The notes beneath the pieces are model-generated. The model saw nothing but the letters and a program-made list of their open reading frames with translations, was not told the DNA's origin and did no database searches. A stretch of 16,572 nt of DNA from an uncultured Hyphomicrobiales bacterium (GTDB lineage: Bacteria; Pseudomonadota; Alphaproteobacteria; Rhizobiales; Beijerinckiaceae): the NCBI GenBank assembly GCA_903932565.1, contig CAIZGQ010000500.1, forward strand, positions 1-16,572. The letters are read 5' to 3'. Shown piece after piece: positions 6,575 through 12,105 of this stretch (within the stretch, counting starts at the first letter, position 1; each line of letters starts with the position of its first letter). A program made the translations under genes and the position numbers.

Positions 6575-8068
6575 TCAGTTTGACGAGGGCACCACCGCGG
6601 GCGTGGCAGGCACATCAAGACGGTCTTTCAGCGTTTCTTTCAACGTCTCTTGCAAATCGCCTTGCAGATGCTCACGCAGATTGTCCCGGCGTGGCACCCC
6701 GCGACGCAGCAAGGGGAACATGGCAATGAGCGCTGCCACCAACAGGATCACTTCCAGCGCATAGACAGCGATGTAGCCCGTGGCTGGTCCAAGATTGACG
6801 GCTGCGGGATGCGCGGCAACCACATCGCGAATAATTCCGCCGAGCGCGATCGCCACACCGGCTGCCGAGGCCTGCACCGCGCCCCATGCCCCAAGCGCCA
6901 GACCTGTCTGGCTCTTGGGTGCCATCTGCATCGTAGCCGTCAGCGTGCCATGACCAAAAAGACCTCCGCCAAACCCGATCAGCAATGTGCCGAGCGCAAA
7001 CAAGGCCGGGGACGACAGCGGCGCGGCGAAGATCACCGCCAGGAACGCGGGCAGGCCGACCAGCGCGCCATAGGTCGCCATGCGCAGGGGATCAAAGCCA
7101 CGGCTGAGGACGCGTGAGGCAAGGCCAAAGCCGAGCAAGCCGCCGACGGCCAGTGTTGCCGTCAGCTTGGTGGTTGAGCCCACGGTGAGATGCAGAATCT
7201 GGCCGCCATAGGGCTCGAGCAGCACGTCCTCCATGCTGAAGGCCATGGTGCCGATGCCGACCGCCAGAAGCCGCCGGAAGGCGTTTTCGCCTGCAATAAA
7301 GCTGTTCCATGCGTCCTGAAAGTAAGTCCGCTCGCGAACGACGGCTTTGCGGGCCGTGGCGCGCGATTCCATTTTCCACAATGCGATGACGTTCAGGATG
7401 ATGGTCGCGACCGCGCAGCCCTGGATGACCTGAACCAGACGCAGCGGCGAGAAATCCGAAAGCACAGCGCCAAAAATGAACGCGCTGAAGATCATGCCAA
7501 ACAGCAGCATGACATACATGAGCCCAACGACCTTGGGCTGCGATTCAACCGGTGCGAGGTCGGTTGCCAACGCAAGGCCGACCGTCTGCACCATGTGCAG
7601 GCCAGCGCCGACCAGCAGGAAGGCAATGCCAGCACCAAAATGACCAACAATGACCGGGTAATTTCCCGACTCGCCGCCGCCCGACAGCACCAGCAACGCA
7701 AACGGCATGATGGCAAGGCCACCAAACTGGATCATCGTGCCGCGCCAGATGAAGGGCACGCGCCGCCAGCCAAGCGCGGACTGATGAACATCCGACTTGA
7801 AGCCAATCAAGGCCCGGAAGGGCGCAAAAATCAGCGGCAGTGAAATCATCACGCCTACAAGTGACGCGGGCACCTCAAGTTCAACAATCATCACGCGGTT
7901 GAGCGTGCCCACAAGCAGGACAAGCGCCATGCCGACGGAGACCTGAAACAAGGAGAGACGCAGGAGCTTGCCCAGCGGCAGTTCCGGCGTGGCCGCATCG
8001 GCGAATGGCAAAAAACGCGAGCCATATGAGGCCCATTTCTGCATCAGTTTCTGACTTACACGATTCAT
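6575..8068 (-). CDS. pucC: PucC: LH2 assembly factor, BCD-family MFS protein
   Basis: A 497-residue polytopic membrane protein of the PucC/LhaA/Orf428 family, an MFS branch restricted to phototrophs and needed for assembly of light-harvesting complexes and perhaps bacteriochlorophyll delivery. Family signatures include the N-terminal LPLGKLLRLSLFQ, the stretch APFRALIGFKSD after helix 2, and GWRRVPFIWRG. About twelve helices are visible. The last ~45 residues are hydrophilic, with a small imperfect repeat (LQGDLQETLKETLKDRL), longer than usual for the family. I call it pucC because it lies downstream of pucBA on the same strand, the classical pucBAC order. The ATG at 8068 has no good Shine-Dalgarno; Met9 is an alternative and is no better. 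A 440-bp spacer separates it from pucA, so its expression is probably much lower than that of the antenna genes. Confidence 0.92.
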   Translation of the reverse strand: MNRVSQKLMQKWASYGSRFLPFADAATPELPLGKLLRLSLFQVSVGMALVLLVGTLNRVMIVELEVPASLVGVMISLPLIFAPFRALIGFKSDVHQSALGWRRVPFIWRGTMIQFGGLAIMPFALLVLSGGGESGNYPVIVGHFGAGIAFLLVGAGLHMVQTVGLALATDLAPVESQPKVVGLMYVMLLFGMIFSAFIFGAVLSDFSPLRLVQVIQGCAVATIILNVIALWKMESRATARKAVVRERTYFQDAWNSFIAGENAFRRLLAVGIGTMAFSMEDVLLEPYGGQILHLTVGSTTKLTATLAVGGLLGFGLASRVLSRGFDPLRMATYGALVGLPAFLAVIFAAPLSSPALFALGTLLIGFGGGLFGHGTLTATMQMAPKSQTGLALGAWGAVQASAAGVAIALGGIIRDVVAAHPAAVNLGPATGYIAVYALEVILLVAALIAMFPLLRRGVPRRDNLREHLQGDLQETLKETLKDRLDVPATPAVVPSSN

Positions 8069-8509
8069 GATCGACTATTCATGGCTTGAGCAGGGTCGTT
8101 GAGGGAGCCGCTGGAACCGGGGGATGGTTCTGGCAAGCGCCTCACAAACAAGGCTGACGACACGACGAGACCTAACGAAGACAACGAGACTTCACGAAGA
8201 CAACTTGCGAGACAAAACCCGACTCTCGATGCACCCGGGGCGGCGGCGCGTTATAAAGAATGCGGGATCCTTTTAGAGAGCGATGCTGCACAAGGTGCAG
8301 CGCCACCGGTGGATCAGGCGACGGCGCGATTGCGCAAATAGGTCGATACGGCTTGGGGTTTTCATCCAAAGGCTCTTGGGTAATTGCACCCCTTGCGCTG
8401 GCGGCACAAAGCAAGATGCAGAACGTTCTGGCCAAAGGACAAAAAGGGGCTGGAAAGAAGGGCCGGGATTAAAAATCCCGGCTCTCCATTGACGTCATTC
8501 AGACGCCGC
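8069..8509 (-). other. pucA-pucC intercistronic region with hairpins and palindromes
   Basis: A 441-bp spacer with no convincing gene on either strand. Besides the strong hairpin at 8462-8482 it holds a perfect 7-bp stem with a 3-nt loop (GCTGCAC/GTGCAGC, 8285-8301), the palindrome CCACCGGTGG right beside it (8303-8312), and a 12-bp palindrome CAGAACGTTCTG (8419-8430). Such structured spacers in puc/puf operons usually protect the antenna mRNA from 3' decay and lower expression of the distal gene. A separate pucC promoter here is possible, but I could not fix one. Confidence 0.6.
8462..8482 (-). terminator. Strong stem-loop after pucA (attenuator or mRNA stabiliser)
   Basis: Perfect 9-bp arms GCCGGGATT (8462-8470) and AATCCCGGC (8474-8482) with a 3-nt loop, starting 28 bp after the pucA stop. 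On the pucBA transcript it is followed by a pyrimidine stretch (CCCTTCTTTCC) and not a clean U-run, so termination is probably partial. That fits antenna-gene mRNA stabilisation with some read-through into pucC. Confidence 0.75.
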
Positions 8510-8737
8510 TTATCGCTGCGGCGTCGTGAAGTTGAGCGCAAGTGCGTTCGTGTTTGGGCTTGCCGGTGTCTCGATCGACGCGGCTTTCTTCATGCCACCC
8601 TGCCAATAGGCCGGGAACCATGTTGTGTGAGAAAGGATCGCGTAATGGACGATCAGCGACGTTGTCGCGACCGCACCAAGAAACAACGGAAGTCCAATTG
8701 TCGGTTTTACGACCGTCCAGATTCTACCTTGGTTCAT
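8510..8737 (-). CDS. pucA: LH2 (B800-850) antenna alpha polypeptide
   Basis: A 75-residue LH2 alpha chain with the standard start MNQGRIWTVVKP, a single membrane helix, and His31 (B850 bacteriochlorophyll ligand) in LIVHYAILSHTTWF. Tyr44 and Trp45 in FPAYWQGG match the residues that hydrogen-bond the B850 acetyl groups, so a B800-850 and not a B800-820 spectrum is expected. The core is very close to the LH2 alpha of Rhodoblastus acidophilus. The C-terminus runs about 20 residues beyond that 53-residue protein (Ser/Thr/Asn/Pro-rich tail) and may be trimmed after translation. AGGGAG seven nt before the ATG overlaps the pucB stop, and only 12 nt separate the genes, so the alpha and beta chains are translated together. 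Confidence 0.97.
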   Translation of the reverse strand: MNQGRIWTVVKPTIGLPLFLGAVATTSLIVHYAILSHTTWFPAYWQGGMKKAASIETPASPNTNALALNFTTPQR

Positions 8738-8749
8738 GCTCTGTCTCCC

Positions 8750-8905
8750 TTAATGAAGCCAGGGTGAATAAACGTAGGCGAGAAAGTGCGCGAACAGTGC
8801 GATTGCGCCGAAAACTCGGGCACCATCGATCACGTGTTTATGCAATTCCTCTGATTCTGCGGCGGTTAATCCCGTCGGCCAGACTCTGTTCGGATCATCT
8901 GCCAT
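8750..8905 (-). CDS. pucB: LH2 (B800-850) antenna beta polypeptide
   Basis: A 51-residue LH2 beta chain. The block LTAAESEELHKHVIDGARVF followed by one membrane helix ending in SPWLH is diagnostic. His40 (LFAHFLAY) corresponds to the B850 ligand, His22 to the conserved N-terminal His, and Arg30 to the residue near B800. The start at 8905 is certain: AGGAGGT lies six nt upstream, and an in-frame GTG further up would add an unrelated tail. It is the first gene of the puc operon, about 120 nt after the predicted transcription start. The alpha-beta pair forms the peripheral antenna ring in the photosynthetic membrane. Confidence 0.97.
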   Translation of the reverse strand: MADDPNRVWPTGLTAAESEELHKHVIDGARVFGAIALFAHFLAYVYSPWLH

Positions 8906-8999
8906 AGCGCTACCTCCTAAGTAGAGAGCTGCGACCATACTCGTGCTGAACCCGCACGCGGGTGCTTATGTGACCCAGGTTGAGCTACCCCCCTCTGGC

Positions 9000-9026
9000 A
9001 CAAGCGTCGCTTGTCTTTTACGACAA
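9000..9026 (-). promoter_or_regulatory. Overlapping inverted repeats at the start of the puc leader
   Basis: TTGTC/GACAA arms with a 6-bp spacer (9011-9026) lie at the predicted transcription start; this is TGT-N8-ACA, too short for a standard PpsR box. It overlaps a perfect 15-bp inverted repeat ACAAGCG-T-CGCTTGT (9000-9014), which would form a hairpin at the 5' end of puc mRNA. Another stem, ACCCG/CGGGT with a CACG loop, lies at 8950-8963. Confidence 0.45.
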
Positions 9027-9027
9027 C

Positions 9028-9045
9028 TGTCATCTTAGGCTGACG
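9028..9045. promoter_or_regulatory. PpsR/CrtJ box 2 (TGT-N12-ACg, one mismatch)
   Basis: TGTC-N10-GACg has one mismatch to TGT-N12-ACA, covers the -10 hexamer, and begins 8 bp from box 1. An 8-bp gap between paired boxes is the arrangement described for cooperative CrtJ binding at the bchC promoter. Confidence 0.7.
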
Positions 9046-9059
9046 AAAAATGTTGTCAA
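9032..9059 (-). promoter_or_regulatory. puc operon sigma-70-type promoter
   Basis: On the minus strand TTGACA (9059-9054, perfect -35) is followed by 16 nt and TAAGAT (9037-9032, 4/6 match to TATAAT). Transcription should begin near 9025, giving a leader of about 120 nt to pucB. Both promoter elements lie inside PpsR/CrtJ-type boxes, so repression by promoter occlusion is expected. Confidence 0.7.
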
Positions 9060-9071
9060 TAAATTATGACA
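9054..9071. promoter_or_regulatory. PpsR/CrtJ box 1 (perfect TGT-N12-ACA)
   Basis: TGTCAATAAATTATGACA is a perfect match to the PpsR/CrtJ consensus TGT-N12-ACA, with 5-bp symmetric arms TGTCA/TGACA. It covers the -35 hexamer of the puc promoter. PpsR/CrtJ is the aerobic repressor of photosynthesis genes in purple bacteria; its gene is not in this window. Confidence 0.85.
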
Positions 9072-9400
9072 CATTTGGTCGCACCAAAGCTGCCGAATTG
9101 CGAGATTTCGGTGCAGATGTTTATCGTAATTGACACTTTCCGGGGGATCGGCGCGGGGGCAGCTAGGGTGCAATGCACTTGATTGGTCGCTGCGCCATAC
9201 AAGCAATTGAAGAATCAGGACCGCGCAAAGTCCTCGCAGCTGGGCAGCTTGCGTGTTCGCGGATGAGCCCTGCCTGCCGACCGGACAGCGATGCGTGGTG
9301 TCTGATGAATTGCTCAGAGGAGACTTGGCCGGGCCGGGCGTGGTGCTCTTCGGCGACAGGCAGTTGGCAGCGCGTCGCGACAGGCGCGACGAGGCTTCAT
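9072..9400. other. Spacer between aerR/ppaA and the puc promoter, no gene seen
   Basis: A 329-bp stretch without a believable coding region; plus-strand open frames here run on into aerR antisense sequence and resemble no protein. Just after the aerR stop codon, GTCGCG (9374-9379) and CGCGAC (9385-9390) form a 6-bp GC-rich stem without a T-run, which may be a weak terminator for aerR. The region could hold upstream puc control sites; no second TGT-N12-ACA box was noticed. Confidence 0.5.
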
Positions 9401-10303
9401 TCAGTTTTGTTGTGAAGGAAGATACTGAGCCACAAGGAGTTTCTTGGCGAGCAGCACGGCGGCGACGGCGTCATCGGCAGCTGCATCGGCGCCCACCTGG
9501 ACAATTCGCTGCGGGTGACCGTGGAAAGCAGGTCCACCCACCATCGTTGCAATGGTTGGATTGCACGAGGCGCGACGGATCGTTTCAATCGTCCGGCTCA
9601 CCACTTCCAGTCCATCAGGACCGCTTAACGTCAAACCGAGAACGCCAAACCACTCACGCGCAACAAAACTCGACAACTCACGCGGCGAGTGCCCTGCGGC
9701 AATGGTCACCGACCACCCGGCACCGCGCATCAGCTTTGCCACCATATCAATGCCAAACAAATGCTTCTCGCCGGGGATTGTGACAAGAAGCGCGCGGCGC
9801 TGCACTTTGCTGACGTTGGGATCTTCCTGCGCACCGTAAATGCTCAAGAGCTCCTGCAGGCGACCGACGCCAATCGTGACATCGACAAAGTCGCACAGGT
9901 CCTGCTCCCAAAGCTCGCCTAAATGACGGGCCGTCGGTGCCAGGAAATTCACGAACAGCGAGTCCAGCGAATGGCCCTTGTCGCGCATCGCGTTGAAATA
10001 AAAGGCAGCAGAGTCCCGGTCCGCACCCATGACCAATTGGCCAAACTGAACGATATCGTCGTTGCTGGGCGGATCAAGATCGGGATGGATGGACGATGAC
10101 TGATGATGAAGCATCATCAGGCGCGGAATAATCTCGCCCTCTATGATGCTCGACAAACGCAAGCGGCGTTCACTCGCGTTTGTGGCGAGGACTTCGCCGA
10201 CCGGGAGTGCCGTCTCGCCACCATGACCGGGGTGGTAGACATGGCTGGACGACCGGCCTGAATGGATCGTGTCGACCGAAGCAAAGTCGGTATCGTTTGC
10301 CAT
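9401..10303 (-). CDS. aerR: AerR/PpaA-family cobalamin-binding antirepressor of PpsR/CrtJ
   Basis: A 300-residue protein. Residues ~85-160 resemble the helical linker of B12-binding photoreceptor/regulator proteins (MGADRDSAAFYFNAM, LAPTARHLGELWEQD). Residues ~170-295 form a Rossmann-like B12 domain with GEKHLFGIDM at 178-187, where His181 matches the conserved His of the E/D-x-H-x-x-G cobalamin motif. The loops LSGPDGLE and GGPAFHGHP follow in family order. AerR/PpaA proteins bind cobalamin in the light and modify the DNA binding of the repressor CrtJ/PpsR. The first ~45 residues are poorly conserved and look disordered. A strong SD (GGGGGAGG, 5-nt spacer) supports high translation. It sits upstream of the puc operon on the same strand. 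PpaA is an equally valid name. Confidence 0.9.
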   Translation of the reverse strand: MANDTDFASVDTIHSGRSSSHVYHPGHGGETALPVGEVLATNASERRLRLSSIIEGEIIPRLMMLHHQSSSIHPDLDPPSNDDIVQFGQLVMGADRDSAAFYFNAMRDKGHSLDSLFVNFLAPTARHLGELWEQDLCDFVDVTIGVGRLQELLSIYGAQEDPNVSKVQRRALLVTIPGEKHLFGIDMVAKLMRGAGWSVTIAAGHSPRELSSFVAREWFGVLGLTLSGPDGLEVVSRTIETIRRASCNPTIATMVGGPAFHGHPQRIVQVGADAAADDAVAAVLLAKKLLVAQYLPSQQN

Positions 10304-10409
10304 TCAAGCCTCCCCCAAAGCACACCTGTAACCCGAACTATATTTCTTCATTGTCTTCGCCGCCGCAGGCATTGAAATCCAGAAACTCGAAAGAGTAAAG
10401 ACCGAACCA

Positions 10410-10506
10410 TCGTATATTAGTAGCCATACGACACCCTGGTCGTTTTGGATCTATCTCGAAACTTGACATCGCAGAGCGAAAACAAACGATCTAGAATTAT
10501 AATTCT
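10410..10506. promoter_or_regulatory. Divergent control region with two inverted repeats
   Basis: This 236-bp spacer (10304-10539) separates aerR from the hydrolase gene. TCGTAT (10410-10415) and ATACGA (10426-10431) are perfect arms around 10 bp, the two-turn spacing of a dimeric regulator site. AGAATTATAATTCT (10493-10506) is a perfect 14-bp palindrome that contains TATAAT on both strands; on the plus strand it would put a start site about 30 nt before the ATG at 10540. No good -35 partner was found; TTGACA at 10463-10468 is 29 bp from this -10 (23 bp from a TAGAAT), too far to pair. Confidence 0.45.
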
Positions 10507-10539
10507 GCAACTTGCGGTATGTCTCCCGGACTGGATAAA

Positions 10540-12105
10540 ATGAAAAAACGTGCTGTTCTAATTGGGTTTCTTGCAGTTGCCGCGTTAATCACAAGTTTTT
10601 ATAAAATGTCGCAGGCCCGACAAAACGTTTCAATATCAACAATCCAGATTGGCGCACTTCCGGCGACGTTGTTCCGCTTGGCGGAACCAAATAAATTTCA
10701 GCCGTCGCAGCGCCAAGGCCTGCAACCTGTTGTTGTGATTGCGCATGGCTTCGCGGGTTCACAACAATTGATGCAGCCGCTCGCGCTCACGCTTGCGCGC
10801 AACGGCTTTGTTGCGCTGACGTTTGATTTTTCAGGGCATGGCCGTAACGCGCAGCCGATGCCCGGCGGCCTTGTCAACTTGCAGCGCAGCACTGACGCGT
10901 TGATCGAAGATATTTCGCAGGTCGTGGCCTACGCGCGCACATTGCCGGGCACGGATCCAGCTGTCGGACTCGTCGGCCATTCCATGGCCTCGGAACTCGT
11001 GGTCCAGTTCGCACAAACCCAGAACCCCGGCCCCATCAAAGCGGTCACGGCGATTTCGTTGTTTGGTCAAAGTGTAACTGCAACAAGCCCGCCCAATCTC
11101 CTCGTGATCGACGGCGCCCTCGAGTTTCAGATGCTGGTGGATGGCGGGTTGCGCATCATGTCTGACGCCGCACATGGTCCAGCTCAACCTTTGACGACAT
11201 ATGGCGATTTCAGCGCGGGCACGGCCCGCCGGCTGGTGCTGGCGCGCGGCGCGGAACATATCGGCGTCATTTACAGCGAAGATGCGTTGCATGAAACGCT
11301 GCAATGGATGGATGCGGCGTTTCAAAACCCGGCACCTGCAACAAGCGCGTTTCTCGATCAGCGTGGCGGCTGGATCGGCCTCATGTTTCTCAGCCTTGTG
11401 GTGCTGGCTTGGCCATTGAGCCATACCTTGCGGGTTGTGTCGCCAACGCTCCTGGGGGCTGGCCTACCCTGGCAACGCTTGCTTTTGGTCGGCCTCGCCC
11501 CGGCAATCCTGACACCGCTGATATTGTGGAAACTGCCAACGCGCTTCCTGCCCATTCTGCTGGGCGATTATCTCGTCATCCACTTTGCGCTTTATGGTGT
11601 TCTCACATTTGCCATGCTGCGTTTTGTCAATCGTCACGCCGCAGCTGTCGGCCCGCAGGCGTCACCCAACAAACGTGCCCTTCTGTTCGACGTTGCGGCG
11701 ATGGCACTTTTCACAATTGTTGGGCTTGGCTGGCCCATTGATCACTTCGTGACGTCATTTGTGCCGACAGGGGAACGCTGGTGGATCATCCCCATCATGC
11801 TGCTGGGCACTGCCTCTTATTTTCTGGCGGACGAATGGATTACCCGTGGAACTGGGGCCGCGCGCGGCGGCAGCATTTTCACCAAGGTGTGCTTTTTGAT
11901 CTCATTGATCGTTGCCATTGCGCTGAACCCGCAGAAACTTTTCTTCCTGGTGATCATCATCCCGGTGATCTGCGTGCTGTTTGTCGTTTACGGACTTTTC
12001 AGCCGCTGGGTGCTGGCCCGCACGGGTGACCCGCGCGTGGCTGCTTTGGGAAATGCCATGGGCCTTGCCGTGGCGATTTCCGTCACCTTCCCGATTGTCG
12101 GTTAG
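10540..12105 (+). CDS. Alpha/beta hydrolase fused to a C-terminal multi-helix membrane domain
   Basis: A 521-residue two-part protein. An N-terminal signal anchor (about 3-20) leads to an alpha/beta hydrolase domain (~35-265): HGFAG at 69-73 supplies the oxyanion region, GHSMA at 146-150 holds the nucleophile Ser148, Asp191 (VIDGA) and His240 (GAEHIG) are likely triad partners. Residues ~277-521 form seven or eight hydrophobic helices with no obvious family match. The hydrolase part is probably periplasmic if the anchor reading is right, but the topology is uncertain. The start at 10540 (MKKRAVLIGF) gives a typical signal anchor; the ATG at 10519 would add seven residues and lacks an SD. It is divergent from aerR, and its stop codon overlaps the dxs stop by four bases. 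An esterase or lipase-like role is likely; the substrate is unknown. Confidence 0.82.
   Translation: MKKRAVLIGFLAVAALITSFYKMSQARQNVSISTIQIGALPATLFRLAEPNKFQPSQRQGLQPVVVIAHGFAGSQQLMQPLALTLARNGFVALTFDFSGHGRNAQPMPGGLVNLQRSTDALIEDISQVVAYARTLPGTDPAVGLVGHSMASELVVQFAQTQNPGPIKAVTAISLFGQSVTATSPPNLLVIDGALEFQMLVDGGLRIMSDAAHGPAQPLTTYGDFSAGTARRLVLARGAEHIGVIYSEDALHETLQWMDAAFQNPAPATSAFLDQRGGWIGLMFLSLVVLAWPLSHTLRVVSPTLLGAGLPWQRLLLVGLAPAILTPLILWKLPTRFLPILLGDYLVIHFALYGVLTFAMLRFVNRHAAAVGPQASPNKRALLFDVAAMALFTIVGLGWPIDHFVTSFVPTGERWWIIPIMLLGTASYFLADEWITRGTGAARGGSIFTKVCFLISLIVAIALNPQKLFFLVIIIPVICVLFVVYGLFSRWVLARTGDPRVAALGNAMGLAVAISVTFPIVG

Noticed and set aside
7190..7843. A 217-codon plus-strand frame opposite pucC
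   Set aside because: Antisense shadow of a well-supported PucC protein.
8172..8435. An 87-codon minus-strand frame between pucA and pucC
   Set aside because: No Shine-Dalgarno, odd Cys/Arg/Pro-rich composition, and it crosses the hairpins and palindromes of the spacer.
9253..9783. A 176-codon plus-strand frame starting in the spacer and running opposite aerR
   Set aside because: More than half is antisense to aerR, and the part in the spacer resembles no protein family.
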